Source: Bacteroidales bacterium (lineage in GTDB: Bacteria; Bacteroidota; Bacteroidia; Bacteroidales; P3). Taken from it: DNA of 64,000 nucleotides. This document shows positions 28,167 through 37,826 of this stretch, piece after piece. The stretch lies in contig JAKVOZ010000012.1 in NCBI GenBank assembly GCA_022482545.1, forward strand, positions 1-64,000, given 5' to 3'. The notes beneath the pieces are model-generated. The model was given only the letters and a program-made list of their open reading frames with translations, was not told the DNA's origin and did not search any database. The number at the start of each line of letters is the position of its first letter. Positions within the stretch are counted from its first letter, which is position 1. Both the position numbers and the translations under genes were made by a program.

Positions 28167-29620
28167 ACTGATATTATTTTATAATTAGATAATTTATATA
28201 TTGTTGTTGTTTTATTCATAAAACCATGATTATTATCACTTCTAACAAAATGATACCTATTAATCATATTTTTTTCATTCTTAATATTAGGATTAGTTAT
28301 AAACTCTTCACCTTTTTCTATCATTGCTGAAATAAAATATGTAATTACATCATATCCCATTGCAGCATAAATCTTATCTGGTTCTGTCATAAAATTTTTT
28401 CTATAATCCTTAACAAAGGCTACAAAGTTTGGATTAGAATAATCATTTAAATAAGATAAAGTGAAATGATAATTAAATTTTTCTAACAATGCATAATCAA
28501 TACTTCTAAACTCCAACCATGAATAGTTTGAAAACAATGTTATATTCCCTTTACTTGCTTGTAATTTCTTCAACAAAGCATTACAATAAACTATATCTTC
28601 CCTTTCATTTCCTTTTCCAATAAGATTAATTACAATATTGTTTTTATCTTTTAATATTTTACTTACTAATTTTGATTGGTATTTTCTCCAATTAAGCATT
28701 GTCCATGAAGATGAATTAGCAGTTAAATAATCTTTATAATAATTGAATAATCCTTTATCTACTGCGTCATCATACAAAACAACAATATTTGCGTTCTCTA
28801 CTTTTGTTTTTATATATTTCAAAACAGATTCATTTTCTGCCTTATCACTTGGTTGAATTTTAAAAACATAAGGATTATCAAGTATTGCAGACAATTGACT
28901 CATTGGATTAACTAATGGTATTTCATTCTGTTTACAAAATTCAGATACAAGATTAAAAGAATTTTTAAAAACAAGTGATATGATAAGATTCATTTCTTTC
29001 ATAGATGGATAATCAAGTGCATGCTTCATTTTGCTTACGTCATCTTCTCCAACATCAAAAACATACAAAGATATATTATAACCTTGTTTTTCCAATTTAT
29101 CCAAAGCAATCCTTGCTCCTTCATAAAAACTTATATAATTAAAGCATTTGAAATTCTTACCCTTTTTCTCTGCAATATTATATTTATTAAAGCCTAATTC
29201 ATCAATATTCTCATAATATAATGGTAATAAGATAGCAATATTTAAATGTGTTTTCTTATTTATTTTCTTTGTCGCATTTTGTTTTTTTGAAGATTTATAA
29301 AGAGCCTCACTATTAATCTTTGAATAATTACTACTATCTTCGTTAGGTTTTGTTATCTCTTGATTAAACAAATCATTATTTCTAACTGTCTTAGGTATTC
29401 TTAATGTTTGTCCTATTTTAATTATTGAGTCTTTTATTTCCTTATTAGCCTCTAAAACATCTTTAACAGAAAGATAAAATGTTTTTGAAATAGAATAAAG
29501 AGTTTCTCCTTGTTTTACTGTATGCGTACCATAGCCATCGTCTTGTTTTTGACAATAACCATTATTACACACAAATAAAACAACAATAAATAATAATATT
29601 TTTATATATTTCTTTATCAT
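28154..29620 (-). CDS. LysM-domain protein with periplasmic-binding-protein-like domain
   Basis: A 488-residue exported protein: signal peptide (CNNGYCQ, residues about 1-23), one LysM domain (YGTHTVKQGETLYSISKTF to QTLRIPK, residues 30-75), a Ser/Lys-rich linker, and a type I periplasmic-binding fold from about residue 125 (LNIAILLPLYYEN, YISFYEGARIALDKLEKQG, IPLVNPMSQLSAIL, AAMGYDVITYFI). The LysM part should bind peptidoglycan; the binding fold resembles the branched-chain amino-acid receptors but transporter genes are absent. Bacteroidota carry many such fusions of unknown ligand. It is the first gene of the envelope operon and overlaps its neighbour by 13 bases. Confidence 0.85.
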   Translation of the reverse strand: MIKKYIKILLFIVVLFVCNNGYCQKQDDGYGTHTVKQGETLYSISKTFYLSVKDVLEANKEIKDSIIKIGQTLRIPKTVRNNDLFNQEITKPNEDSSNYSKINSEALYKSSKKQNATKKINKKTHLNIAILLPLYYENIDELGFNKYNIAEKKGKNFKCFNYISFYEGARIALDKLEKQGYNISLYVFDVGEDDVSKMKHALDYPSMKEMNLIISLVFKNSFNLVSEFCKQNEIPLVNPMSQLSAILDNPYVFKIQPSDKAENESVLKYIKTKVENANIVVLYDDAVDKGLFNYYKDYLTANSSSWTMLNWRKYQSKLVSKILKDKNNIVINLIGKGNEREDIVYCNALLKKLQASKGNITLFSNYSWLEFRSIDYALLEKFNYHFTLSYLNDYSNPNFVAFVKDYRKNFMTEPDKIYAAMGYDVITYFISAMIEKGEEFITNPNIKNEKNMINRYHFVRSDNNHGFMNKTTTIYKLSNYKIISVCSF

Positions 29621-29729
29621 CTCTTTATCCTTTCTTCTTTATTCTTTTTATCTTCCCTTTATTAATTAATACATACCGATAGGCAAAACTTCTCTACAAT
29701 AATTGTGGCTTTGTGTTAGGACAATTCCA

Positions 29730-29780
29730 TGCAGGTAGTTTGCTACCTATTCCCATTCTATTGTTGCAGGTGGTTTGCTA
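29730..29780. repeat. Near-duplicate 16-mers at the guaA 3' end, one forming a hairpin over the stop codon
   Basis: TGCAGGTAGTTTGCTA (29730-29745) and TGCAGGTGGTTTGCTA (29765-29780) differ at one base. The second encodes the last codons of GuaA. The first forms a six-bp hairpin (AGGTAG, loop TTTG, CTACCT) that overlaps the guaA stop. No T run follows, so it is not a classical terminator. Confidence 0.5.
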
Positions 29781-31273
29781 CTGATATCATAACAAACACG
29801 ATTAACTCCTTTAACTTGATTTATGATTTGATTTGATGTATCTGCAAGAAACTCATAAGGCAAATGACACCAATCTGCAGTCATTCCATCAACACTTTCA
29901 ACAGCCCTTAATGCAACAACTCTTTCATAAGTTCTTTCATCTCCCATAACACCAACTGATTGTATTGGAAGAAGAATTGCTCCTGCTTGCCATACTTTGT
30001 TATATAAGTTAGCCTTTTTAAGATTTGAAATAAATATATCATCTACATCTTGAAGTATTTTTATCTTTTCTTCTGTTATTTCTCCAAGTATTCTTATTGC
30101 TAATCCTGGTCCTGGAAAAGGATGACGAGCAAGTAATTCATCTTTCAATCCTATTTCTTTACCAACTTTTCTAACCTCATCTTTAAATAAACTCCTTAAT
30201 GGTTCAACTATCTTTAACTTCATGTTCTTTGGTAGTCCTCCAACATTATGATGTGATTTTATTGTTTGACTTGGTCCTTTAACACTACTGCTTTCTATAA
30301 CATCTGGATATATCGTTCCCTGAGCAAGCCATTTAGCGTTCTCTATTTTTCCTGCCTGATAGTCAAATACATTAATAAATGTTGAGCCTATTGCTTTACG
30401 TTTTTTCTCTGGTTCTGTTATTCCTCTTAGTGCTGCATAAAAATCATTCTTTGCATTAACTCCAATAACATTTAACCCCATACCTTTATATGATGCTAAA
30501 ACAGTAATAAATTCATTCTTTCTCAAAAGTCCATTATCAACAAAAATACAAGTAAGATTATTTCCTATTGCTTTATGTAAAAGCATTGCAGCAACTGATG
30601 AATCTACTCCTCCACTTAATCCTAAAACAACTTTATCTTCTTGAAGTTGTTCTCTAAGATTTTTTATTGTCGTTTCAACAAAACTTTTTGGTGTCCAACT
30701 TCCATCACATTGGCAAATATCTATAACGAAATTTTTTAGTATTAAACTACCTTGTTTGCTATGATGTACTTCTGGATGAAACTGTATTGCGTAAGTTTCT
30801 TCACCCTCTATCTTATAGCCAGCATTTTCTACATCTTTTGTTGAACATATTATTTTAAAATCATCTGGCAATTGTTGTATTGTATCTCCATGACTCATCC
30901 ATACTTGACTTTCAAGATTAACTCCATTCATCAATCTGCTCTGTTTGTCAATAAAACTTAACCTTGCCCTTCCATATTCTCTTATTATACTTTTTTCAAC
31001 TTTGCCACCATAATTATTTACCATTAATTGTGCCCCATAACATATTCCAAGAACAGGAACTTTGCCTTTAAATGAAGATAAATCTGTTTTTGGAGCATCT
31101 TCATCTGTTACACTATAAGGACTTCCTGAAAGAATAACACCTTTTACATCTTCTGTAATTTCTGGTATTTTGTTATAAGAATAAATTTCGCAATAAACAT
31201 TTAATTCTCTTATCTTTCTTGCTATCAATTGTGTATATTGACTTCCTTGGTCTAAAATAATTATTGTTTGCAT
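29747..31273 (-). CDS. guaA: GMP synthase (glutamine-hydrolysing)
   Basis: A 508-residue enzyme that converts XMP to GMP with glutamine and ATP. The N-terminal class I glutaminase has the nucleophile in GICYGAQ (Cys78) and the His/Glu pair in QFHPEVHHS. The ATP-pyrophosphatase domain carries the P-loop [16 protein letters not shown], and the C-terminal dimerisation domain ends with the conserved KPPATIEWE. Length is normal. It is divergent from the WecA-like gene; its -7 element TAATTTTG lies at 31312-31319. The 3' end is followed by a small hairpin, see the adjacent repeat entry. Confidence 0.98.
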   Translation of the reverse strand: MQTIIILDQGSQYTQLIARKIRELNVYCEIYSYNKIPEITEDVKGVILSGSPYSVTDEDAPKTDLSSFKGKVPVLGICYGAQLMVNNYGGKVEKSIIREYGRARLSFIDKQSRLMNGVNLESQVWMSHGDTIQQLPDDFKIICSTKDVENAGYKIEGEETYAIQFHPEVHHSKQGSLILKNFVIDICQCDGSWTPKSFVETTIKNLREQLQEDKVVLGLSGGVDSSVAAMLLHKAIGNNLTCIFVDNGLLRKNEFITVLASYKGMGLNVIGVNAKNDFYAALRGITEPEKKRKAIGSTFINVFDYQAGKIENAKWLAQGTIYPDVIESSSVKGPSQTIKSHHNVGGLPKNMKLKIVEPLRSLFKDEVRKVGKEIGLKDELLARHPFPGPGLAIRILGEITEEKIKILQDVDDIFISNLKKANLYNKVWQAGAILLPIQSVGVMGDERTYERVVALRAVESVDGMTADWCHLPYEFLADTSNQIINQVKGVNRVCYDISSKPPATIEWE

Positions 31274-31311
31274 AATCGTATCGTTTTTTATGTTTAACCT
31301 AAAATAAATTT

Positions 31312-31319
31312 CAAAATTA
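31312..31319 (-). promoter_or_regulatory. guaA promoter -7 element
   Basis: The reverse strand reads TAATTTTG (TAnnTTTG consensus) about 38 bases before the guaA ATG. The rest of the 338-base gap to the divergent WecA-like gene holds the repeat at 31416-31522 and the WecA-gene promoter, and no other gene that I can see. Confidence 0.5.
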
Positions 31320-31415
31320 CAAATTTTTTCTCAATTATAAGACATTTTCTCCATTTTACTTACTCTTAATTATAAAATAACTCTAATTTATTATTCATTA
31401 TTATAATAAAAAAAC

Positions 31416-31522
31416 TAATGTAAAGAAATCATTTTAATGAATTGCTATTCTATATTAATTAAAATAAAGAGATACAAAAATATTTCTTCGTTTTATTGTT
31501 TTATTTCTTAACTTTAACAAAA
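31416..31522. repeat. Weak 21-bp-period repeat array, about 5 units
   Basis: Best units start at 31438 (core GAATTGCTATTCTA), 31481 (TTTCTTCGTTTTA) and 31502 (TTTCTTAACTTTAA), with more diverged 22-bp units between and before. It lies in the promoter gap between guaA and the WecA-like gene rather than after a stop codon. Confidence 0.55.
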
Positions 31523-31571
31523 AATATTAAACTTTTTTTTCTTAAACTTTCTTTTGTATGGAAAAAAATTA

Positions 31572-31579
31572 TATTTTTG
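31572..31579 (+). promoter_or_regulatory. Promoter -7 element of the WecA-like gene
   Basis: TATTTTTG fits TAnnTTTG and lies inside the upstream open frame that starts at 31558, which supports the later ATG at 31612 as the real start. Confidence 0.45.
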
Positions 31580-31611
31580 CAAAAACAAATAAACCGAAAA
31601 GAATTGACTTT

Positions 31612-32763
31612 ATGACTGAATTATTATTATCATTTATTGTTTCTTTGACAATTGTGCTATTGTTTATGCCACCATTCATTGCCTTGATGACTAAATATAA
31701 AATATTAGATAAATCAGGTGGTAGAAAAATTCATGAAGGATACACTGCTCATATGGGCGGTTTAATTATTTATCTTGGTTTTGTAATTTCTTTAATATTA
31801 ATTACAATGTTGTATATTAAAGATATATATAAATCTATTGCCATATATTTCTTCATAATAACATTTTTGATGTTGGTTATTGGAGCAAGAGATGATTTGC
31901 ATAATATTAGAGCAAAGACAAAACTATTCTTTGAAATCATTATTGGTTTTCTTATCTCTTATGCCGGAATAAGACTAAAAACTCTATATGGTATCTGTGG
32001 AATTTATGATATACCTGCATGGTTTAGTTACTTTTTAACAATATGTTTTTTTATTGTTGTAACAAATGCTTATAATCTTATTGATGGTATTGATGGACAA
32101 GCAGGATTGCAAGCAATTAATGTATTCATTTTTCTTGCTTTTGTTTTTGGAACAACCTTCTACAATTCATCTTATCCTCAACCTGTTTCTCACGCTAAGA
32201 TGCTTATGATTATTTATGGGTCAATGATTGGTGCTCTTGTAGGATTTTTAAGATATAATTGGCAAAAAGCTTCTATCTTTATGGGAGATACTGGTAGTTT
32301 GTTTGTAGGTACAATAATTGCTATTTGTATTATTGTTGCTATGAAGTATAGCATTGATGCTGATATGTACGCAATAAAAAACCATAGGCAATATACTCTT
32401 TGTGGTTTTACAGTCAAATCTTTTATTGCTCCTTTTATTTGTTTATTTTACATACCTCTTGCAGACACTCTAAGAGTTTTTGTTTATAGAATTATTCGTC
32501 ATAGAAGTCCTTTCTTTGCTGATAAAACACATATACATCATTTATTTATCCGTCTTGGCTATTCTCATCAAAGATGTGCTCTAACAATATTTTTTATTTC
32601 TTTTTTCATTTCAGTATTAGGAATTGTATTATCTTTGCTTGTTAATGATACGATATTTTTCTTGATAATAATATTATCATGGTTCTTATATGTATTTATA
32701 TTACATACAACCATAGTGCGAAAAATATATAAAATAGAGAAAAATACTAGTATTAAAAAATAA
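31612..32763 (+). CDS. MraY/WecA-family undecaprenyl-phosphate sugar-1-phosphate transferase
   Basis: A 383-residue polytopic membrane enzyme with about 10-11 transmembrane helices. Landmarks of the WecA/TagO branch are present: GGRKIHEGYTAHMGGLIIY, the metal-binding GARDDL, NAYNLIDGIDGQAG, the GDTGSLFVG loop and the cytoplasmic HRSPFFADKTHIHH motif. It should transfer a HexNAc-1-phosphate (GlcNAc in most relatives) to undecaprenyl phosphate to start a surface polysaccharide. The frame is open from 31558, but that stretch contains the -7 element, so the ATG at 31612 (MTELLL) is chosen. ftsE follows after 30 bases and is probably co-transcribed. Confidence 0.92.
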   Translation: MTELLLSFIVSLTIVLLFMPPFIALMTKYKILDKSGGRKIHEGYTAHMGGLIIYLGFVISLILITMLYIKDIYKSIAIYFFIITFLMLVIGARDDLHNIRAKTKLFFEIIIGFLISYAGIRLKTLYGICGIYDIPAWFSYFLTICFFIVVTNAYNLIDGIDGQAGLQAINVFIFLAFVFGTTFYNSSYPQPVSHAKMLMIIYGSMIGALVGFLRYNWQKASIFMGDTGSLFVGTIIAICIIVAMKYSIDADMYAIKNHRQYTLCGFTVKSFIAPFICLFYIPLADTLRVFVYRIIRHRSPFFADKTHIHHLFIRLGYSHQRCALTIFFISFFISVLGIVLSLLVNDTIFFLIIILSWFLYVFILHTTIVRKIYKIEKNTSIKK

Positions 32764-32793
32764 CAAATAATACAAATTAATAAAAAACTAAAA

Positions 32794-33465
32794 ATGAGCG
32801 AACAAGAAATATCAATATACTTAAAAGATGTATGCCTTTCTTATGAAAAGACAATACTTACAGATGTTAATTTGCAAATAGCAAAAGGAGAATTTGTTTA
32901 TCTTATTGGTAAAACAGGTGCTGGCAAATCCACTCTTTTACGTTCTCTTTATGCAGATGTACCAATAATTAGTGGTGAAGGAAAAGTATGTGGCTTTAAC
33001 TTAAAGAATATTTCCAAAAAAAATGTTCCACTTCTTCGTAGAAAACTTGGCATTGTGTTTCAAGATATGCAACTATTAAATGATAGAACAGTGTTTGATA
33101 ATCTTTCATTCGTTCTTAAAGCAACTGGAACAAAAGATAAAACAAAGATAAAAGAGCAAGTTATTGAAAGTTTAAGCAATGTTGGTTTAGAGAACAAAGC
33201 AGATGATTATCCATTTAATCTTTCAGAAGGAGAGATGCAAAGAATAGTACTCGCAAGAGCAACAGTAAATAATCCAGAGTTAATCATTGCTGACGAACCA
33301 ACAGGTAATCTTGACCCAATAACATCAGATGAAATAGTTAAACTACTTTTAAAGATTAATAAAGAGAAAAAAACAACTATCCTTATGGCCACTCACGATT
33401 ATCTTGTAATAAACAATTTCCGTAATCGTGTTATTTCTTGTGAGAACGGTAAGATAATAGAATAG
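32794..33465 (+). CDS. ftsE: Cell division ABC ATPase FtsE
   Basis: A 223-residue ABC ATPase with Walker A GKTGAGKSTLL, Q-loop FQDMQLL, signature LSEGEMQRIVLARA, Walker B LIIADEPTGNLD and the H-loop TH. FtsE works with the membrane protein FtsX to control peptidoglycan hydrolysis at division. No ftsX is adjacent here, as is common in Bacteroidota. The length and the EPTGNLD sequence fit FtsE best, though a LolD-type lipoprotein transporter ATPase is an alternative. Its last 35 bases overlap the convergent glycosyltransferase gene. Confidence 0.85.
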   Translation: MSEQEISIYLKDVCLSYEKTILTDVNLQIAKGEFVYLIGKTGAGKSTLLRSLYADVPIISGEGKVCGFNLKNISKKNVPLLRRKLGIVFQDMQLLNDRTVFDNLSFVLKATGTKDKTKIKEQVIESLSNVGLENKADDYPFNLSEGEMQRIVLARATVNNPELIIADEPTGNLDPITSDEIVKLLLKINKEKKTTILMATHDYLVINNFRNRVISCENGKIIE

Positions 33466-34339
33466 TATTTAATTTAAATAAATCTAAAAATTTAAGATTA
33501 GGTGTCTTAGAATAAAGATTGCTTATTATTATTGGTTGAAATAATTTATAAATAAAAAGATAAAGGCTTATTAATTTAAGTCTTTTTATTTTTAAAAAAG
33601 TTTTTATTAATGGTATTTGTTCTAATTCTTTCTTATTGTCATTGTTTTGATAGATAAGATAAAGATTATTTGTTGCACTTTCTATATTTGCGATGAAATT
33701 TTCTGTTGTCTTTAATCCTAAATGCACAACAGGATTATCAATATCTTGCATCCTATATCCTAAACATCTAAGATTGCAACCAAAGATAGTATCTTCATGC
33801 CCATAATCTTCTATCGTTTCATCAAAAGTAATATCTTCAAATACTTTCTTTTTGATAAAGAAGTTGTTTGTTGTGAAACTATTATTTTTTTTTCTTGTCT
33901 TATTACTTTCTCTTACTGAACCATTTTTCCAATGCAATAAATTCTTCCTTGCTATCTTGTCTTTACTTTCATATTCTGTTCCTCCACAAATAACATCATA
34001 ATCAAGTCTATTTTCAAGATACTTCTTAATGAAATCCTTTCTTCTTATTGCCACATCACAATCAAAAAACATCAACCAATCTCCTTTACTCTCTTTTGCA
34101 AGAAGGTTCCTTATTTTAGAACGAGATATATTTTTTGGTAATATATTATAAATCACGTTACCAAAATCTTTTATTTCATTATTCGTTTGTTGATATTCTT
34201 TTTCTGAGTAATCATCATAAGCCAACACTTCATAATCAATATTATTTTCTTTTGATTGATTAACAATTGTTTTAACTAATTCTCTTACATCAAAATTGTA
34301 TATAGGAATAAGAAACGATACCATATTTCTTTTTTTCAT
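33431..34339 (-). CDS. Family 2 glycosyltransferase
   Basis: A 302-residue GT-A fold glycosyltransferase with no membrane helix apart from a short hydrophobic segment near the C-terminus. It begins with VSFLIPIYNFDVRELVKTIVNQ, has the nucleotide-sugar DxD-type motif in MFFDCDVAIRRKDF, and the catalytic-region FDETIEDYGHEDTIFGCNLRCLGYR (ED-type base). The sequence resembles enzymes that extend surface polysaccharide or glycolipid chains; donor and acceptor are unknown. It lies downstream of nothing in its own direction and overlaps ftsE tail to tail by 35 bases. The next upstream gene in the same direction is aspA, with a repeat array between them. Confidence 0.88.
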   Translation of the reverse strand: MKKRNMVSFLIPIYNFDVRELVKTIVNQSKENNIDYEVLAYDDYSEKEYQQTNNEIKDFGNVIYNILPKNISRSKIRNLLAKESKGDWLMFFDCDVAIRRKDFIKKYLENRLDYDVICGGTEYESKDKIARKNLLHWKNGSVRESNKTRKKNNSFTTNNFFIKKKVFEDITFDETIEDYGHEDTIFGCNLRCLGYRMQDIDNPVVHLGLKTTENFIANIESATNNLYLIYQNNDNKKELEQIPLIKTFLKIKRLKLISLYLFIYKLFQPIIISNLYSKTPNLKFLDLFKLNTILLSYRSHKK

Positions 34340-34352
34340 TAAGACATAAAAA

Positions 34353-34415
34353 TAAAGTAAAGAAATATTTCACTATCTCTTTACTTTATTAAAATATTAC
34401 GTCGTTTTATTGTAA
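34353..34415. repeat. 21-bp-period modular repeat array, 3 units
   Basis: Units at 34353, 34374 and 34395, exactly 21 bp each. Units 1 and 2 form an 11-bp perfect hairpin (TAAAGTAAAGA and complement). The array enters the last nine bases of the aspA coding region, so it starts at its stop codon. Confidence 0.7.
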
Positions 34416-35882
34416 TTTACTTAAAACATCTTCCAAAATCTCTTTTGTTTTAGGATTTGGAGTGATAGTTAAATTAACTGGTTGAATCATATTCTTTGGT
34501 GCAAGAATAGTATCAAGGTCTTTCTTAGTTAAGATACCATTTTCAAGTGCTATATCATAAACACCTTTGTCTGTTTTCATTGCTATCTCTGCAATACGTG
34601 TAGAATTCTTATAGCCAATGAATGGATTCAATGCTGTAACGACGCCTATACTACTTCTAACTTCTTTTTCACATCTTGCTTCATTAACACGTATTCCATC
34701 AATACAAAGCGTACGAAGAGTGTTAAATCCACGAGTAAGAAGATTAATACATTGGAAACAACTATAAACCATTATTGGTTCCATAACATTAAGTTCAAAT
34801 TGTGCGTTCTCACTTGCTAACATTACTGTTGTGTTTTCTCCAATAACCTTATAGCAAAGTTGATTCATAACTTCTGGTATTACTGGATTAACTTTTCCAG
34901 GCATAATACTACTTCCTGGTTGCATCTCTGGAAGGAACAATTCGTTTAAACCGCATCTTGGACCTGAGCCCATACGTCTAAGATCGTTACATATCTTTAT
35001 TGATTTCAATGCTATTTGTTTCATCTCATCTGAATAAGCAACTAAAATTCCAGTATCAGATGTTGCTTCAATAAGATTCTTATCCAATTTAATGTTCCAC
35101 CCTGTTATTTCACGAAGAGCTTCAACACAAAGTTTGCTATATCCTGGCTCACTACATATTCCTGTTCCTATTGCAGTAGCACCCATATTGATTGTAAGAA
35201 AACCTTCTCTTATACGTTTAAGTTCTGAATACTCTTTTTTCAAAGAATCTGCAAAAGCTTGAAATGTTTGTCCCATTGTCATTGGAACAGCATCTTGCAA
35301 TTGAGTTCTTCCCATCTTAACAATGTTTTTAAACTCTTTTGCTTTTGTTTCAAGACTTTTTATTATAGCATCTAAAGCATCAATAAGTTCTTGTGTTTTT
35401 AAATATAAGCCAAAATGAAATGCTGTTGGATAAGCATCATTTGTTGATTGAGAAGCGTTGATATGGTCGTTTGGTGAAAGATATTTATATTCACCTGGTT
35501 GATGCCCCATTATCTGCAAGCCACGATTAGCAATAACTTCATTAGCATTCATGTTCATCGTTGTACCTGCACCACCTTGAATCATATCTGATAAAAAGTT
35601 GTCATCAAGTTTTCCATCATACATTTCTTTGCATGCTTTAACGATTGCATCAAATTGTTCCTTTGTTAACTTACCTTGTTTGTAGTTTGCAATAGCAGCT
35701 CCGTGTTTTGTGATTGCAAATCCTTTTATAAAGTTAGGGTAATCCTTCATTGTTTCTCCTGAAATCTTGAAGTTCTCAAAACCTCTTAATGATTGTACTC
35801 CATACAATGCATCAACTGGTAACTCTTTTGTACCAATCAAATCGCTTTCTTTTCTTGTCTTTATTTTATTATTTGTTGCCAT
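34407..35882 (-). CDS. aspA: Aspartate ammonia-lyase
   Basis: A 491-residue aspartase of the fumarase/aspartase superfamily, which deaminates aspartate to fumarate. Signature sequences are the substrate-binding GRTQLQDAVPMTMGQ, NDAYPTAFH, and the mobile loop GSSIMPGKVNPVIPE with the catalytic Ser. Aspartase rather than fumarase is supported by YGVQSLRGFENF near the N-terminus. Length is close to the usual 470-480 with a 10-residue N-terminal extension. In this anaerobe the fumarate made here can feed the fumarate reductase (sdhCAB) encoded at 59-63 kb. It seems to be transcribed alone. Confidence 0.96.
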   Translation of the reverse strand: MATNNKIKTRKESDLIGTKELPVDALYGVQSLRGFENFKISGETMKDYPNFIKGFAITKHGAAIANYKQGKLTKEQFDAIVKACKEMYDGKLDDNFLSDMIQGGAGTTMNMNANEVIANRGLQIMGHQPGEYKYLSPNDHINASQSTNDAYPTAFHFGLYLKTQELIDALDAIIKSLETKAKEFKNIVKMGRTQLQDAVPMTMGQTFQAFADSLKKEYSELKRIREGFLTINMGATAIGTGICSEPGYSKLCVEALREITGWNIKLDKNLIEATSDTGILVAYSDEMKQIALKSIKICNDLRRMGSGPRCGLNELFLPEMQPGSSIMPGKVNPVIPEVMNQLCYKVIGENTTVMLASENAQFELNVMEPIMVYSCFQCINLLTRGFNTLRTLCIDGIRVNEARCEKEVRSSIGVVTALNPFIGYKNSTRIAEIAMKTDKGVYDIALENGILTKKDLDTILAPKNMIQPVNLTITPNPKTKEILEDVLSKLQ

Positions 35883-35970
35883 TTTAAGTATATCTTTATT
35901 AAAACTGTTAATAATTAAGAACTCTTTTTATTATAAATTATTGTAATAATCTTATAGTTTTTTATTTTAT

Positions 35971-36012
35971 TATCGCTTTATTCCATTTCAACCAAACAAA
36001 GAGCTATTATTT
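35971..36012. repeat. 21-bp-period repeat, 2 units
   Basis: One unit at 35971 (core TCGCTTTATTCCATTTCAA) followed by CCAAACAAAGAGCTATT, closely matching the end of the array at 44.3 kb. Like that array it abuts the stop codon of a leftward gene. Confidence 0.6.
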
Positions 36013-37815
36013 TATTTCTTGCATTTTGCACAATTTGTAATAGACTCCTTTTTGAGAATAAAGTTCATTATGTGTTCCAATCTCTTTTATCTCGCCTTTA
36101 TCTAATACTATTATTTTATCGGCATTAACTATTGTTGAGAGCCTATGTGCTATTATTATCGTTGTTTTTGTTTTGCTTATATCGTTTATTGCCTGCTGAA
36201 CCAAACGTTCGCTCTTCGTATCAAGGGCTGATGTAGCTTCATCAAGGATAAGAATAGGTGCATTTTTTAATACTGCTCTTGCTATGGATATTCTTTGTTT
36301 CTGTCCACCTGAAAGCATATTACCTTTATCACCTATGTTTGTGTTGTATTTTTGTGGCAACTTCATTATAAACTCTTCACTGTTGGCTGTCTTTGCTGCA
36401 TCTATTATCTTATCCATTGAATAAGAAGAATCCTCAAAAGATATATTGTTTGCAACCGTATCATTCAACAAAATAGTATCTTGCGTTACCAATGAAATAT
36501 TTTTATGTATTTGTTTTGACGATAAATCTTTTATTGAAACATCATCAAAAAGAATGTCGCCACTATCTATATTATAAAACTTGTCTATTAAATCTATCAT
36601 CGTGCTTTTACCACTACCCGAAGCACCAACAATAGCCGTTATCTTATCTTTCTCAAATACAACATTTATGTTCTTTATTACTGGAATATCTTTTTTGTAA
36701 GAGAAAACAACATCTTTAAATATTATACCTTTTTTTAGTTCTGGAAAATCCTTGCTTTCTTTTGGTTCAACAATCTCTGGTTTTGATTCAATAATCTCCA
36801 TTATTCTATTCATACATGCTGTTCCTCTTTTAAGACTATAAAAACTTGTTGAAGCATCTTTCGCTGGCTTAATTATCAAGGCAAAAAGAATCAAATACAC
36901 AATAAACATCTCTGGCGTTAAAGAGTTGCCTGCCAAAACATTCTTGCAACCAACCAACAATAAAATAACAACAACAATACTTGAAAGGAACTCACTTTGC
37001 GGTGAAGCCAAATCTACTTTATAGTAAATCCTGTTTCTCAATCTTGTATATGACTCATTAAAAGAATGAAAACGACTATTAACTAAATCTATCGCAGCAA
37101 GGTTTTTTATTATTCTTAATCCTGATATTGTCTCTTCTATCATTGAAACAAGAAATCCACTTTTTTGTTGCAAGTGTTTTGATGTTCTACGAAGTTTGCG
37201 TGAAATAAATGAAGTCAAAGTACCTATTATAGGCAAAAGAACAAGAATAGATATTGTGAGAAAATAATCTATATAGAACAATATGATGATATAAAGAGTT
37301 ATTATGAGCGATGAATTAATTATTGTTTGAATGGATTTTAATATGTTTTCATCATACTCTATCACATCATTACTTATTCGTGATATAAGATCACCTTTTT
37401 TGTATTTTGAAGTGAAAGATATATCTTGTCTAATATACTTTGAAAACAATTCATTACGAACATTTCTTATTATCTTATTCCTTGTATATCCCATTTGATA
37501 TTGAGACAAGTAAGTAAATACATCAGTGAAAAAATAAATAATAAGAATCATTGAAGTAAAGATAATCAAAGCGTTTTGCTTACCATATTGCAAGAAATAA
37601 TCGTAAATATTTCTTAAAATATCATCTAATAATGAAGCATTTACTACATTATTAGAAGCATTTGAAGAAAAAAGTATTTGTAAAAAGTTATTAACGGAAA
37701 GAATAGAACAAATAGAAAAAACGCTCATCACACAAACCAAAAAGAAATAAAGTATATAGTTCCCTATATATGGTTTTGCAAAATGGAGTATGAAACGTCT
37801 TTCTCTATTTGTCAT
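36007..37815 (-). CDS. MsbA-like ABC exporter (membrane plus ATPase domains)
   Basis: A 602-residue half-transporter. Six transmembrane helices lie within residues about 15-315, and the ATPase domain follows with Walker A VGASGSGKSTMID, Q-loop LVTQD, signature MLSGGQKQR, Walker B ILILDEATSALD and the H-loop AHRLS. Organisation and length match lipid exporters of the MsbA type and related multidrug pumps; it should act as a homodimer in the inner membrane. MsbA flips lipid A, but the identity of the substrate is inferred only from family. It begins 11 bases after purB, with which it is probably co-transcribed. Confidence 0.9.
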   Translation of the reverse strand: MTNRERRFILHFAKPYIGNYILYFFLVCVMSVFSICSILSVNNFLQILFSSNASNNVVNASLLDDILRNIYDYFLQYGKQNALIIFTSMILIIYFFTDVFTYLSQYQMGYTRNKIIRNVRNELFSKYIRQDISFTSKYKKGDLISRISNDVIEYDENILKSIQTIINSSLIITLYIIILFYIDYFLTISILVLLPIIGTLTSFISRKLRRTSKHLQQKSGFLVSMIEETISGLRIIKNLAAIDLVNSRFHSFNESYTRLRNRIYYKVDLASPQSEFLSSIVVVILLLVGCKNVLAGNSLTPEMFIVYLILFALIIKPAKDASTSFYSLKRGTACMNRIMEIIESKPEIVEPKESKDFPELKKGIIFKDVVFSYKKDIPVIKNINVVFEKDKITAIVGASGSGKSTMIDLIDKFYNIDSGDILFDDVSIKDLSSKQIHKNISLVTQDTILLNDTVANNISFEDSSYSMDKIIDAAKTANSEEFIMKLPQKYNTNIGDKGNMLSGGQKQRISIARAVLKNAPILILDEATSALDTKSERLVQQAINDISKTKTTIIIAHRLSTIVNADKIIVLDKGEIKEIGTHNELYSQKGVYYKLCKMQEIK

Positions 37816-37826
37816 ATTAAAAATAA

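Noticed and set aside
31558-31611. ATG start extending the WecA-like protein by 18 residues
   Set aside because: The extension contains a TATTTTTG promoter element and is rich in Lys and Asn; the later ATG starts directly at the first membrane helix.
19826-33465. Three gene overlaps of exactly 35 bases (PAP2/WbqC, WbqC/hypothetical, ftsE/glycosyltransferase)
   Set aside because: Two are tail-to-tail and one is head-to-tail, and the overlapped sequences are unrelated, so the equal length looks like chance.
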